A DNA stretch of 64,000 nucleotides from Streptomyces griseoincarnatus (GCA_014649575.1 BMTH01000003.1:124001-188000), one strand, 5' to 3'. Positions 17,418 to 27,560 are shown, counted from the first letter of the stretch. The notes: generated by a model from the sequence alone, not told the origin. Translations and numbers: made by a program.

Positions 17418-19607
17418 GTGACCCAGACCATCGCCCCCCGCGTGCGGACCCTGGTGCTGCTGATCCTGGCCGTCGCCGGCGCGCTCCTCGCCGGGGCCGC
17501 TCCCGCCTCCGCGCACGCCGCGCTGACCGGCAGCGACCCCGCGCAGGGGGCGGTGGTCGACACCGCGCCCTCGCAGGTCTCGCTCACCTTCTCGGAGCCG
17601 ATCGCGGTGGGCGACGACTCCGTGCGGGTGCTCGACCCCAAGGGCGAGCGGGTGGACAAGGGCGACCCGGCCAACCCCAGCGGCACCACGTACAGCGTGC
17701 GGCTGGTGAGCGGCCTGCCCGACGGCACCTACACGGTGGCCTACCAGGTGGTGTCCGCCGACAGCCACCCCGTCGCCGGCGCCTTCACCTTCTCCATCGG
17801 CGCCCCCTCGGAGACCACCGTCTCGGTTTCCGCGCAGGGCTCCGACGACGGCCTCGTGGGGTGGCTCTACGGCTTCGGCCGCTACGTCTCCTACGCGGGC
17901 TTCGTCGTCCTGGCGGGCGGCGCCGCCTTCGTCCTCGCCTGCTGGGCGCCGGGCGCCCGGGTGCGGGCGGTCCAGCGTCTGGTCGTCTCCGGCTGGCTCG
18001 CGCTCACCGCGGCCACCCTGGGCCTGCTGATGCTGCGCGGCTCGTACACCACCTCCGGCAAGGTCGGCGACGTCTTCGACCTGGAACTGCTCGGCGACGT
18101 CCTCCAGACCAAGACGGGCGCGGCCCTGGTGTCGCGGCTGCTGCTGCTCGCGGCGGCGGCGCTGTTCATAGCGGTGCTGTTCGGGGCGTACGCCCGCACG
18201 GCGGACGCCGTCGAGCCGGACCGCGACGCCGAGGACGACGGCGGGGGCGACGACGGGGGGCCGGACAAACGGGACCTGACCTTCGGGCTGGCCCTCGGCG
18301 GGACGGTCGTCGCGGCCGGGCTGGCCGCGAGCTGGGCCATGTCCGAGCACGCCTCGCAGGGTCTCCAGGCGGGCGTGGCCATGCCGGTCGACGTGGTGCA
18401 CCTGCTGGCGGTCGCCGCCTGGCTGGGCGGGCTGACCGCCCTCCTTGTCGCGCTCTACCGCGCGCCGGTGGAGACGCCGGTCGGGCGGGACGCCGTCCGG
18501 CGGTTCTCGCGCCTCGCCTTCGGCAGCGTGGTGACGCTGGCCGTCACCGGCGTCTACCAGAGCTGGCGGCAGCTCGGCTCCTGGTCCGCCTTCACCGACA
18601 CCCGGTACGGACAGCTGCTCCTCGTCAAGATCGCGCTGGTGGCCGTGATGGTCGCCGTCGCCTTCCTGTCGCGCCGCTGGACGCAGCGGCTGGCGGACGC
18701 GCGCGTCTCCGAGGCGGCCGAGGAGGCGGAGAGGACCGAGGCGACCGAGCGGGTCGAAGAGGCCGTGCGAGCCGAGGAGGCCGTGCGAGCCGAGGAAGCT
18801 GTGCGGGCCAAGGAGGCCGTGCGGGCCAAGGCGACCGTGCGGGCCAAGGAGGCCGTGCGAGCCGAGGCGACCGAGCGGGCCGAGGAGGAGAAGCAGCCGG
18901 CCGGCACCGCCCCGGCCGAGGCGTCCGGGACTTCTGAGGTGCCCGGGGCGTCCATGGCGGTTGAGCCGCCCAAGGCGTCCGATGCGTCCGATGCGGAGAA
19001 GGCCGAGGCAGGACAGGACTCCGTGCGGGCCGCGCAGCTCGCCCGGCAACGGGCCGCGGCGGAGGCCGCCCGGCAGAAGCGGCTGCGGGACGCCGACCCG
19101 AACCGCTTCGGACTGCGCCGCTCGGTGCTCGCCGAGGCGGGCGTCGCCCTCGTACTGCTGGCCGTGACCACCGTGCTGACGCAGACCGAGCCGGGGCGCA
19201 CCGAGCAGGACGCGCGGGCGGCCACCGCCGCCTCGTCCTCGGCCTCGGCGACCGGGCAGGGCAGTGGCGCGGTGAGCCTGACCATGCCGTTCGACACGGG
19301 CGGCAAGAGCGGCAAGGGTGTCGTCTCGATCGACCTCGACCCCGCCCAGGCCGGCGACAACGCCCTGCACGTCTACGTCGAGGGACCGGACGGCACGCCC
19401 GTCGACGTGCCCGAGGTGAAGATCGCGCTCACACTCGCCGCCCAGAACATCGGGCCGCTGCCCGTCGCACCCGATCACGTCACCACCGGACACTGGTCGG
19501 CGAGCCGGGTGCAGATCCCCATGGCGGGCGACTGGAAGGTCGAGGTAACCGTGCGGACCTCCGACATCGACCAGGTGACCGTCTCCAAGAACGCTCAGAT
19601 CGGCTGA
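17418..19607 (+). CDS. CopC-CopD fusion, copper resistance/import protein
   Basis: 729 residues. Signal peptide to about 32 gives a mature N-terminal histidine (SAHAALT) of the CopC cupredoxin domain (33-130), with a second histidine motif DSHPVAG. An eight-helix CopD membrane domain (about 145-430) has histidines in SEHASQG and VVHLLAV. A charged coiled region (about 435-560) carries eight hexapeptide repeats of the EEAVRA type (441-488), then one more membrane span (about 570) and an extracytoplasmic YtkA-like beta domain (about 600-725). GTG start after GGGAGA. The repeat insert is unusual and likely varies between strains. Confidence 0.93.
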   Translation: MTQTIAPRVRTLVLLILAVAGALLAGAAPASAHAALTGSDPAQGAVVDTAPSQVSLTFSEPIAVGDDSVRVLDPKGERVDKGDPANPSGTTYSVRLVSGLPDGTYTVAYQVVSADSHPVAGAFTFSIGAPSETTVSVSAQGSDDGLVGWLYGFGRYVSYAGFVVLAGGAAFVLACWAPGARVRAVQRLVVSGWLALTAATLGLLMLRGSYTTSGKVGDVFDLELLGDVLQTKTGAALVSRLLLLAAAALFIAVLFGAYARTADAVEPDRDAEDDGGGDDGGPDKRDLTFGLALGGTVVAAGLAASWAMSEHASQGLQAGVAMPVDVVHLLAVAAWLGGLTALLVALYRAPVETPVGRDAVRRFSRLAFGSVVTLAVTGVYQSWRQLGSWSAFTDTRYGQLLLVKIALVAVMVAVAFLSRRWTQRLADARVSEAAEEAERTEATERVEEAVRAEEAVRAEEAVRAKEAVRAKATVRAKEAVRAEATERAEEEKQPAGTAPAEASGTSEVPGASMAVEPPKASDASDAEKAEAGQDSVRAAQLARQRAAAEAARQKRLRDADPNRFGLRRSVLAEAGVALVLLAVTTVLTQTEPGRTEQDARAATAASSSASATGQGSGAVSLTMPFDTGGKSGKGVVSIDLDPAQAGDNALHVYVEGPDGTPVDVPEVKIALTLAAQNIGPLPVAPDHVTTGHWSASRVQIPMAGDWKVEVTVRTSDIDQVTVSKNAQIG
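18738..18881 (+). repeat. 18-bp in-frame tandem repeat in copCD
   Basis: Eight consecutive 18-bp units encode hexapeptides such as EEAVRA, KEAVRA and EATERA (residues 441-488). The copies near 18756-18809 are nearly identical, suggesting recent expansion by slippage. Confidence 0.9.
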
Positions 19608-19613
19608 ACCACC

Positions 19614-20894
19614 ATGGCTGACACTTCCCTGTCACAGACCCGCACCCCTGAGGAGCCCCGGGTCGAATCCGCCGCCTCCGGGACGGGCATCTCGCGGCGA
19701 CGCCTGCTCGGCACGGCCGGCGCCACCGGGCTCGTACTCGGGGCGGCCGGCGGTGCCGTCGGGTACGCGTCGGCGCCCTCCGGCGCCACCCCGCTCACCT
19801 CGGTCGGCGCCACAGAGGTGCCGTTTCACGTGAAACACCAGCCGGGCATCACCGACCCGCTCCAGTCGCGCGGCCATCTCCTCACCTTCGACCTTGCGCC
19901 CGGCGCCGGGCGCAAGGAGGCGGCCGCACTGCTGCGCCGCTGGTCCGACACCGCCCGTCGGCTGATGGCCGGGGAGTTCGGCGCCGAGGGCGACAGCGAC
20001 GTGGCCCGTGACGCCGGGCCCTCCTCGCTGACCCTGACCTTCGGTTTCGGGCACAGCTTCTTCGCGCGCACCGGGCTGGAGAAGCAGCGTCCGGCCGCCC
20101 TGGATCCGCTGCCCGCCTTCTCCTCCGACCGTCTCGACCGGGCCCGCAGCGACGGGGACCTGTGGGTGCAGATCGGCGCCGACGACGCCCTCGTGGCCTT
20201 CCATGCCCTGCGCGCGGTGCAGAAGGACGCGGGCGCGGCGGCCCGGGTGCGCTGGCAGATGAACGGCTTCAACCGCTCGCCGGGCGCCACCGCCCGCCCG
20301 ATGACCACCCGCAATCTCATGGGCCAGGTCGACGGCACCCGCAACCCGAAGCCCGAGGAGCCCGACTTCGACGAGCGGATCTTCGTGCCCGCGCAGGGCG
20401 AGCCCGCCTGGATGGCGAACGGCTCCTACGTGGTCGTCCGCCGGATCCGGATGCTGCTGGACGACTGGGAGAAGCTGTCACTCAGGAAGCAGGAGGGCGT
20501 CATCGGGCGGCGCAAGGCGGACGGCGCCCCGCTCTCCGGGGGTGACGAGACGACCGAGATGGACCTGGAGAAGACCGACGCCAAGGGCAATCTGGTCGTC
20601 CCCGTCAACGCACACGCGCGGATCACCCGGCCCGACCAGAACGGCGGGGCCGCGATGCTGCGTCGGCCGTTCTCGTACCACGACGGCATCGACGCGGACG
20701 GGACTCCGGACGCGGGCCTGCTGTTCGTCTGCTGGCAGGCGGACCCGCTGCGCGGCTTCGTGCCGGTGCAGCGCAAGCTCGACCGGGGCGACGCGCTGAC
20801 GCCGTTCATCCGCCACGAGGCGAGCGGGCTGTTCGCGGTCCCGGGCGGGGCGGCGGAGGGCGAGTATGTGGGTCAGGCGCTGCTGGAGGGGTGA
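19614..20894 (+). CDS. dtpA: Dye-decolourising haem peroxidase DtpA (EfeB-like, Tat-exported)
   Basis: 426 residues. Twin-arginine signal SRRRLLG (27-33) with a hydrophobic core to about 55. DyP fold with the distal motif GQVDGTRNP (catalytic D240) and a probable proximal haem ligand H334 (NAHARITRP). In Streptomyces the Tat-exported DtpA works with Sco and the PCuAC chaperone in copper-dependent maturation of the radical oxidase GlxA, matching this gene cluster. The six-base gap to copCD indicates one operon. Codons for FHVKH (71-75) contain a perfect parS site. Confidence 0.93.
   Translation: MADTSLSQTRTPEEPRVESAASGTGISRRRLLGTAGATGLVLGAAGGAVGYASAPSGATPLTSVGATEVPFHVKHQPGITDPLQSRGHLLTFDLAPGAGRKEAAALLRRWSDTARRLMAGEFGAEGDSDVARDAGPSSLTLTFGFGHSFFARTGLEKQRPAALDPLPAFSSDRLDRARSDGDLWVQIGADDALVAFHALRAVQKDAGAAARVRWQMNGFNRSPGATARPMTTRNLMGQVDGTRNPKPEEPDFDERIFVPAQGEPAWMANGSYVVVRRIRMLLDDWEKLSLRKQEGVIGRRKADGAPLSGGDETTEMDLEKTDAKGNLVVPVNAHARITRPDQNGGAAMLRRPFSYHDGIDADGTPDAGLLFVCWQADPLRGFVPVQRKLDRGDALTPFIRHEASGLFAVPGGAAEGEYVGQALLEG
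19823..19836. other. parS site (perfect), inside dtpA
   Basis: GTTTCACGTGAAAC, the 14-bp Streptomyces parS palindrome bound by ParB. It lies within coding sequence, just after the Tat signal region, where it specifies FHVK. Confidence 0.93.
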
Positions 20895-20965
20895 GAACCG
20901 CCCGGAGTCACTCTCCGGAGCTCTCTCGGGAGGGGCTGTCGGCGTGGGCCCATTAGGGTGAGGTC

Positions 20966-21898
20966 ATGCCAGCGAGCTATGCGTATCTCGGCCCAGAGGG
21001 CACCTTCACCGAAGTCGCTCTGCGCACGCTTCCCGAGGCGGCCACGCGTGAGCTGGTCCCGTACGTGTCCGTGCAGTCCGCGCTCGACGCGGTGCGCGCC
21101 GGCGAGGCCGAGGCCGCTTTCGTCCCCATCGAGAACTCGGTGGAGGGCGGGATCACCACCACCCTCGACGAGCTGGTCGCGGGCACCCCGCTGATGATCT
21201 ACCGCGAGGTGCTGCTGTCGATCACCTTCGCGCTGCTGGTCCGCCCGGGTACGAAGCTGTCGGACATCAAGACGGTGACCGCGCACCCGGCCGCGCAGCC
21301 GCAGGTGCGCAACTGGCTGCGCACCCACCTGCCCGACGCCCTCTGGGAGTCGGCCGCCTCGAACGCGGACGGCGCGCGGCTGGTCCAGGAGGGCCGGTAC
21401 GACGCGGCCTTCGCCGGTGAGTTCGCGGCGGCCCGGTACGGGCTTGAGGCGCTGGAGACGGGCATCCACGACGCGGAGAACGCCCAGACCCGGTTCGTGC
21501 TGGTGGGCCGGCCCGCGCGTCCCGCGGCGCCGACGGGCGCGGACAAGACCTCGGTGGTGCTGTGGCAGCGCGACGACCACCCGGGCGGTCTGCGTGACCT
21601 GCTGGGCGAGTTCGCCACCCGGGGCATCAACCTGATGCTGCTCCAGTCGCGGCCGACCGGCGCCGGCATCGGCAACTACTGCTTCTGCATCGACGCCGAG
21701 GGACACATCTCGGACCGCAGGATGGCGGAGGCGCTGATGGGGCTGAAGCGCATCTGCCTCCAGGTGCGCTATCTCGGTTCGTACCCGAGGGCGGACGTGC
21801 AGCCGGGCGAGGTGCGGCCGCCGTTCCCGGGGACCTCGGACGAGGAGTTCGTGGGGGCGGCGGACTGGGTGGCGCGCTGCCAGGACGGCCGGTTCTGA
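20966..21898 (+). CDS. pheA: Prephenate dehydratase
   Basis: 310 residues, ATG 20966. It converts prephenate to phenylpyruvate in phenylalanine synthesis. The periplasmic-binding-like catalytic domain has YLGPEGTFTE, IENSVEGG and NAQTRF. A C-terminal ACT domain (about 190-270, GLRDLLGEFATRGINL) would give feedback inhibition by phenylalanine. Not fused to chorismate mutase, as usual in actinomycetes. Upstream gap of 71 bp from dtpA. Confidence 0.96.
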   Translation: MPASYAYLGPEGTFTEVALRTLPEAATRELVPYVSVQSALDAVRAGEAEAAFVPIENSVEGGITTTLDELVAGTPLMIYREVLLSITFALLVRPGTKLSDIKTVTAHPAAQPQVRNWLRTHLPDALWESAASNADGARLVQEGRYDAAFAGEFAAARYGLEALETGIHDAENAQTRFVLVGRPARPAAPTGADKTSVVLWQRDDHPGGLRDLLGEFATRGINLMLLQSRPTGAGIGNYCFCIDAEGHISDRRMAEALMGLKRICLQVRYLGSYPRADVQPGEVRPPFPGTSDEEFVGAADWVARCQDGRF

Positions 21899-22438
21899 CC
21901 GGTCCGCCGCCGGTCCTCCCTGCCGATCGTCGTTATCCACAGAAGTTATCCACAGGTCCGCTTCTCGACCTGGGGACAAGTCGACACCGAGGCGGCCTTC
22001 GGTCGACAAATCGCCCTACGAGCCATGATCACGTTCATTGCGCCGCACCTCACCCTTCGTCCACCTTTTTGAAGGGATCAATCCTTTAGGGGGAGGCCTT
22101 TCCACTCGAAAGTGGCGGCGGAGCGAGTTCGTGCGGTGAATGCCCGTCGTCGACCGAGCGTTTCGGAGTGATCAATTCCGGCGTCCACAGATCTTCCCCA
22201 CAACCTGTGGATAACTTTTCGTGCGGTGTGGACAGCTGTGGACAGCACGGCTCCAAGTCCCGTTCCGCACAAGGGTTTCCGGTCAACCCTGATCCCTGCG
22301 ACCGACTCTTTCAAGCGGTCACGCACCTTTTATTGACCTTGAGGAACACAAGGGATATTTCTTCAGGAAAGGGACACGGAAGGCGTCACCGCAATAGTGA
22401 GTCGTGAGCCGTCATCCCGCACCGGTAGCCTTGACCGC
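21899..22438. promoter_or_regulatory. DnaA-box cluster between pheA and serS
   Basis: This 540-bp stretch is markedly AT-richer than its surroundings. It has TTATCCACA at 21933-21941 and 21946-21954, its complement at 22206-22214, and near-matches to the Streptomyces box TTGTCCACA (complements at 21971-21979, 22227-22235 and 22237-22245). dnaA and dnaN are not adjacent, so it is not oriC; DnaA titration or control of serS/pheA is plausible. Confidence 0.7.
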
Positions 22439-23716
22439 GTGATTGACCTTCGCCTGCTCCGTGAGGACCCCGACCGTGTGCGCGCTTCGCAGCGCGCCCG
22501 TGGAGAGGACGTCGCGCTCGTCGACGCCCTCCTCTCCGCCGACGAACGGCGCAGGTCGTCCGGCGTCCGCTTCGACGAGCTGCGCGCCGAGCAGAAGTCG
22601 CTCGGCAAGCTCATCGGCCGGGCCACCGGCGACGAGAAGAGCGAGCTGCTCAGGAGGGCCGAGCAGCTCAAGGCCGACGTCAAGGCCGCCGACGCCGAGC
22701 GCGACGCCGCCGACACCGAGACCCAGGAGCTCCTGCTCAAGCTGAGCAACCTCGTCCACCCCGACGTGCCCGTCGGCGGCGAGGAGGACTTCGTCACGCT
22801 CGAGACCCACGGCACCGTCCGCGACTTCTCCGCCGAGGGCTTCGAGCCCAAGGACCACCTGGAGCTCGGCCAGCTCCTCGGCGCGATCGACGTCGAGCGC
22901 GGCGCCAAGGTCTCCGGCAGCCGCTTCTACTTCCTCACCGGTGTCGGCGCGCTGCTCGAGCTGGCCCTGGTGAACGCCGCGATGGCGCAGGCCACGGCGG
23001 CCGGTTTCACGCCGATGCTGACCCCGGCGCTGGTACGCCCCCAGTCGATGGCGGGCACCGGCTTCCTCGGCCAGGCCGCGCAGGACGTCTACCACCTGGA
23101 CAAGGACGACCTGTACCTGGTCGGCACGTCCGAGGTGGCCCTGGCCGCCTATCACATGGACGAGATCCTGGAGGCCGGCAAGCTGCCGCTGCGCTACGCG
23201 GGCTTCTCGCCCTGCTTCCGCCGCGAGGCCGGCTCGCACGGCAAGGACACCCGGGGCATCTTCCGCGTCCACCAGTTCGACAAGGTGGAGATGTTCTCCT
23301 ACGTCGCCCCGGAGGAGTCGCAGGAGGAGCACCGTCGGCTGCTGGAGTGGGAGAAGCAGTGGCTGACCTCGCTGGAGCTGCCGTTCCGCGTCATCGACGT
23401 CGCCTCGGGAGACCTGGGCTCCTCGGCCGCCCGTAAGTACGACTGCGAGGCGTGGATCCCGACCCAGGGCAAGTACCGCGAGCTGACCTCGACCTCGGAC
23501 TGCACGGAGTTCCAGTCGCGCCGCCTGCAGATCCGGATGCGCGAGGACAAGAAGGTGCGCCCGCTGGCCACGCTCAACGGCACGCTGTGCGCCGTACCGC
23601 GCACCATCGTGGCGATCCTGGAGAACCACCAGCAGCCCGACGGGTCGGTCCGCGTGCCCGAGGTGCTGCGTCCCTACCTGGGCGGCCGGGAGATCCTGGA
23701 ACCGGTCGCCAAGTGA
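22439..23716 (+). CDS. serS: Seryl-tRNA synthetase
   Basis: 425 residues from GTG 22439 ([10 protein letters not shown]), the standard SerRS length. N-terminal coiled-coil arm (about 28-100) that grips the long variable arm of tRNA-Ser. Class II catalytic core with motif 2 ([29 protein letters not shown]) split over residues about 260-288, and motif 3 (GTLCAVPRT). Both serine tRNA genes in this window are substrates. The stop overlaps the next start (GTGA). Confidence 0.97.
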   Translation: MIDLRLLREDPDRVRASQRARGEDVALVDALLSADERRRSSGVRFDELRAEQKSLGKLIGRATGDEKSELLRRAEQLKADVKAADAERDAADTETQELLLKLSNLVHPDVPVGGEEDFVTLETHGTVRDFSAEGFEPKDHLELGQLLGAIDVERGAKVSGSRFYFLTGVGALLELALVNAAMAQATAAGFTPMLTPALVRPQSMAGTGFLGQAAQDVYHLDKDDLYLVGTSEVALAAYHMDEILEAGKLPLRYAGFSPCFRREAGSHGKDTRGIFRVHQFDKVEMFSYVAPEESQEEHRRLLEWEKQWLTSLELPFRVIDVASGDLGSSAARKYDCEAWIPTQGKYRELTSTSDCTEFQSRRLQIRMREDKKVRPLATLNGTLCAVPRTIVAILENHQQPDGSVRVPEVLRPYLGGREILEPVAK

Positions 23717-24525
23717 GCGGCGCGTCGTCCACCTTCCCGTACCGGCTGGTCGCCACCGACCTGGACGGCACGCTGCTGCGTGACGACCACTCGGTGTCCG
23801 CACGCACCCGTGAGGCGCTCGTCGCGGCCACCGCGGCGGGTGCCGCGCACATCGTCGTCACCGGCCGCGCCGTGCCCTGGACCCGTCCGATACTCGAGGA
23901 CCTCGGCTACCAGGGCCTCGCGGTCTGCGGCCAGGGCGCCCAGGTGTACGACGCCGGCGCGGGACGGCTGCTGACCTCCGTGACGCTGGACCGGCAGCTC
24001 GCCGGGGTGGCGCTCGCGAAGATCGAGGCGGAGGTCGGCCCGCTGCACCTGGCGGCGAGCCGGGACGGCCTGGACGGCGAGGTGCTGGTCGGGCCGGGTT
24101 ACGACGTCGTCGGCAAGCTGCCCGCGACGCCGTTCACGGACGCCTCCGACCTCTGGGCCGCTCCGTTGAACAAGCTGTACATCCAGCATCCCGAGCTGAC
24201 CTCGGACGAGCTGGCCGCGGCGGCCGAGCGCACCGCGGGCGGTTTCGTCACCGTCGTCATGGCGGGCGAGGGCATCGTCGAACTGCTGCCGCTGGGGCTG
24301 TCCAAGGCGACCGGCCTGTCGCTCGCCGCCCGTCGGCTCGGCGTGAAGGCGGCGGAGACGATCGCCTTCGGCGACATGCCCAACGACATCCCGATGTTCG
24401 CCTGGTCCGGCCAAGGCGTCGCCATGGCCAACGCCCACCGCGAGCTGCGGGCGGTCGCCGACGAGGTGACGACGTCCAACGAGGACGACGGCATCGCGGT
24501 GGTGCTGGAACGCCTGCTGGGCTGA
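23713..24525 (+). CDS. HAD-superfamily Cof-type phosphatase
   Basis: 270 residues. Motif [11 protein letters not shown] gives the nucleophile and acid aspartates; motif II is VTGR; motif III lysine lies in [16 protein letters not shown]; motif IV is [10 protein letters not shown]. The C2-type cap (about 85-190) marks the Cof/IIB group, which hydrolyses small phosphorylated metabolites. Start overlaps the serS stop by 4 bp, indicating coupling. It resembles the protein at 32667. Confidence 0.92.
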   Translation: MSGASSTFPYRLVATDLDGTLLRDDHSVSARTREALVAATAAGAAHIVVTGRAVPWTRPILEDLGYQGLAVCGQGAQVYDAGAGRLLTSVTLDRQLAGVALAKIEAEVGPLHLAASRDGLDGEVLVGPGYDVVGKLPATPFTDASDLWAAPLNKLYIQHPELTSDELAAAAERTAGGFVTVVMAGEGIVELLPLGLSKATGLSLAARRLGVKAAETIAFGDMPNDIPMFAWSGQGVAMANAHRELRAVADEVTTSNEDDGIAVVLERLLG

Positions 24526-24548
24526 CGCCCGGCGTCCCACGAATACAG

Positions 24549-24688
<140 letters not shown>

Positions 24689-24950
24689 GGGTGGGCGGCC
24701 CGCGCGCGGTGCGCGCGCTCGAAGCGGCCGCCCCGGGCGGTCCTCGGGGGGACTCGACGGAGCAGTAGGGATTACTCCGGAGTCCGCCTCGGGCCGCCCC
24801 GACGGAAGCGGAACGTACTGCCGTGCATGGGCATGGTCCCGCTCCTCTCCCGGCTCTCGGCCGCCGGACGTTCCCGGCGGCGCGGACACCTCACTGTGCC
24901 CGGCCGGGCCCGTCCGGCGCCACCGAATAAATCACCGCAGGAAATGACGA

Positions 24951-24984
24951 AGGGCGGTGCCGCCGACACCGGCGGCACCGCCCT
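24951..24984. terminator. Hairpin terminator
   Basis: 14-bp stem (24951-24964 against 24971-24984) with a 6-nt loop, just downstream of the ABC permease stop on the minus strand. Between it and the tRNA (24689-24950) nothing else is recognised. Confidence 0.85.
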
Positions 24985-25008
24985 CGCGCACCTCGGGGCG
25001 TGTGCCCC

Positions 25009-25728
25009 TCACTCCTCGCCGGCGAGCGTCAGCGTGCGCAGCTTCTGGCCGGCGTACCAGGTGGCCAGCACCGTGACGGCGGCCAGCGCGACCGTCGCCG
25101 TGGTCAGGCCCACGTCCGAGGTGACCAGTTCACCGCCGGCCACCTTCTCCGCAACGGCGAGGGACCACTGCTGGACGCTGAGCGTGCGCGCGCCGGGCAC
25201 CAGGGAGCCGAACAGCGCCTCCCAGATCAGCGCGTACACCAGGCCGAAGACGACGGCGTGCCGCGAGACCGTGCCGAGCAGCAGGAACAGCGCCGCGTAG
25301 GCGATGGAGGCGACCAGCGCCGCCACCGTGTAGGCGACGGCGACCTGCTGGCCGTTGCCGTTGAGGATGAGGCCGGCGATCAGCGTCGGCACCGCGGAGA
25401 ACACCATGGTGACGGCGACGGCGACGATCAGCTTGGTGTAGATGATCGTGGGCCGCTTGATCGGCTTGGACAGCAGGTACACCACGGAGCCGTCGTCGAT
25501 CTCCGGGCCGATCGCGCCGGTGCCCGCGATGACGCCGATGATCGGCACCATCGTGGCGAGCGCGAGCCCGCCGAGGACGTCGGCGGCGGTCTGGTCGTCG
25601 GCGCCGGCGAGGGCGCGGACCGCCAGCGAGATGACGATCAGCAGCAGGGGCAGCGCGCCCAGGATGAGGGCCCGGCGACGGCCGAGCAGGGCCCGGTAGG
25701 TGAGCCGGGCGACTGTGGGGTCGTACAT
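25009..25728 (-). CDS. ABC-2 type transporter permease
   Basis: 239 residues with about six membrane helices (24-41, 52-70, 100-122, 130-150, 157-175, 210-227). It carries the ABC-2 permease feature near the second helix (GPEIDDGSVVYLLSKPIKR). It lies 9 bp after the ATPase gene at 25738, its likely partner. Substrate unknown; this family includes drug and lipid exporters and simple membrane-remodelling ABC systems. Confidence 0.88.
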   Translation of the reverse strand: MYDPTVARLTYRALLGRRRALILGALPLLLIVISLAVRALAGADDQTAADVLGGLALATMVPIIGVIAGTGAIGPEIDDGSVVYLLSKPIKRPTIIYTKLIVAVAVTMVFSAVPTLIAGLILNGNGQQVAVAYTVAALVASIAYAALFLLLGTVSRHAVVFGLVYALIWEALFGSLVPGARTLSVQQWSLAVAEKVAGGELVTSDVGLTTATVALAAVTVLATWYAGQKLRTLTLAGEE

Positions 25729-25737
25729 CAGGGCCTC

Positions 25738-26649
25738 CTACGCCGCGACCAGGTACGAGAACACGGACTCGAGGGACTCGTCGGACGGCGAGACCGTGAG
25801 CAGGCGGATGCCGTGCTCCCTAGCGACCTTCGGCAGCAGCGCGGTGAAGCGGCCGAAGTCGACGGCCTGGACGCGCAGGGCGCCCTCGGTGACGTCGACC
25901 TCGATGCCGGAGGTGGACGGGTCGGCGATCAGCGCGGCCGCGAGGGCGCGGTCGTCGCTGGAGCGCACCAGGTAGCGGTGCGGGCGGTCCGTCATCAGAC
26001 GGCGGATCCGGCGGAAGTCGCCGCTGGCCGCGTGCCGTCCGGCCACGACGACCTCGATGTGCCAGGCGAGCTGCTCGACCTCCTCCAGGATGTGCGAGGA
26101 GAACAGCACGGTGCGGCCCTCGTCGCCCATGCGCCGCAGCAGGTCCATCAGCTGCATGCGCTGGCGCGGGTCCATGCCGTTGAACGGCTCGTCGAGCAGC
26201 AGCAGCGACGGGTCGTGGACCAGCGCTGACGCCATCTTCACGCGCTGCCGCATGCCCTTGGAGTAGGTGGCGATCTTCCGGTCCTGTGCGTACTCCATCT
26301 CCACCGTGGCGAGCGCCTTCTGGGCCGCCTTGGCGCCCAGGCCGTGCAGCTCGGCGTTGGCGAGGACGAACTCGCGTCCGGTGAGGAAGTCGTACATCGC
26401 CTCGCGCTCGGGGACGATGCCGATGTGGCGGTAGATCTTCTCGTTGCGCCACACCTGCTCGCCGTCGAGGGTGACGGTGCCGGTGGAGGGGGCGAGGAAG
26501 CCGCCCATCATGTTGATCAGGGTGGACTTGCCGGCGCCGTTGGGGCCGAGCAGGCCGGTGACGCCGGGGCCGATGGTCATCGTGACGTCGTTGACGGCGA
26601 CCACGTTGCCGAACCAGCGGGAGACGTGGTCGATGCTGAGGGTTGTCAC
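25738..26649 (-). CDS. ABC transporter ATP-binding protein
   Basis: 303 residues. Walker A GPNGAGKST, signature YSKGMRQRVKMA, Walker B LLLLDEPFNGMDP and the H-loop SSHIL are intact. The C-terminal 90 residues form the accessory domain typical of ABC-2 ATPases. GTG 26649 overlaps the upstream permease stop by 4 bp, so the longer open frame beyond it is only a shadow. Pairs with one or both permeases at 25009 and 26646. Confidence 0.92.
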   Translation of the reverse strand: MTTLSIDHVSRWFGNVVAVNDVTMTIGPGVTGLLGPNGAGKSTLINMMGGFLAPSTGTVTLDGEQVWRNEKIYRHIGIVPEREAMYDFLTGREFVLANAELHGLGAKAAQKALATVEMEYAQDRKIATYSKGMRQRVKMASALVHDPSLLLLDEPFNGMDPRQRMQLMDLLRRMGDEGRTVLFSSHILEEVEQLAWHIEVVVAGRHAASGDFRRIRRLMTDRPHRYLVRSSDDRALAAALIADPSTSGIEVDVTEGALRVQAVDFGRFTALLPKVAREHGIRLLTVSPSDESLESVFSYLVAA

Positions 26650-27560
26650 AGCCCCACCTTCTTGTAACGGCGCATCAGGAGAGCGTGGGAACCGACGATC
26701 AGGCCCAGGGTGACCAGGACGAAGAGGATGCCCTCGGTCCGGTCGGGGCCGACCCCGCCGGGGAAGGCGGAGCTCGCGCCCAGGAAGGCGGACTGCACCC
26801 CGTCGATGAGGGTGATCGGCGAGAACAGGCCGATCAGGATGCCCGCGTCGCCGCTGCCCTGGACGTCGGCGATGGCCTGGAGGGTGGAGACGGCGCCGTA
26901 GGAGATGGTCAGGACGGCGATCACGGCGGCGATGCCGAAGCCGCGGCGCGGCGTGACCGACGCGATGACCAGGCCGATGCCGGCGAAGAGCAGTGAGAGC
27001 AGGGCCACGGACACCAGTCCCTGTGCGAATCCCTTGGTCTGGTCGGTGAAGTCGAGCTCGGCCAGCAGCGCCCCGACGTACAGCACCAGCAGGGGGGCGG
27101 CGGTGAGGATGAACAGGGCGGAGGCCAGCGCGGCGTACTTGGCGCGGACGTAGTCGCCGGTCTCGATGGGCCGCGAGAAGTACAGCGGCACGGTCTTGAA
27201 GCGCAGGTCGCGGGAGACCGACTGGGGCGCCTGCGAGGCGACGTACAGGCTGATGACGGCCTGCATGACGATCGCGTAGCGCGTGTAGTCGAGCGGCAGT
27301 TCCTTCGCCTTGGTGGCGACGGCGACGGCCACCATGATGGCGGCCGGCACGCACATCACGACGAACAGCAGCATCGGCAGCACCTTGGACTTGGCCGAGC
27401 GGCCGAGGCCGTAGGCGCCGCGCAGGGACTGCGAGTACAGCGACATCCTGGCGTACGAGCGGCCCAGGCGGGGGCCGTCGTAGGAGCGGTAGCCGATGTT
27501 GTGGATACGGGTGTCACCCGCCGGGGTGGCCAGTGCCTGCGGGGACTGCTCAGCCGCCAT
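26646..27560 (-). CDS. ABC-2 type transporter permease
   Basis: 304 residues. A soluble N-terminal 60 residues (IHNIGYRSYDGPRLGR) precede about six membrane helices (65-85, 100-118, 150-172, 185-207, 215-235, 275-293), with the ABC-2 segment DLRFKTVPLYFSRPIETGD. Overlaps the upstream ATPase gene by 11 bp and the downstream one by 4 bp, giving a tightly coupled ATPase-permease-ATPase-permease operon. Substrate not evident. Confidence 0.88.
   Translation of the reverse strand: MAAEQSPQALATPAGDTRIHNIGYRSYDGPRLGRSYARMSLYSQSLRGAYGLGRSAKSKVLPMLLFVVMCVPAAIMVAVAVATKAKELPLDYTRYAIVMQAVISLYVASQAPQSVSRDLRFKTVPLYFSRPIETGDYVRAKYAALASALFILTAAPLLVLYVGALLAELDFTDQTKGFAQGLVSVALLSLLFAGIGLVIASVTPRRGFGIAAVIAVLTISYGAVSTLQAIADVQGSGDAGILIGLFSPITLIDGVQSAFLGASSAFPGGVGPDRTEGILFVLVTLGLIVGSHALLMRRYKKVGL

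Noticed and set aside
21899..22438. Replication origin oriC
   Set aside because: DnaA boxes are present, but there are too few for a Streptomyces oriC, and dnaA and dnaN are absent beside it.
25738..27354. 538-codon ABC ATPase with long N-terminal extension
   Set aside because: The extension is the frame-shifted shadow of the upstream permease gene; the GTG at 26649 with its 4-bp overlap is the start.
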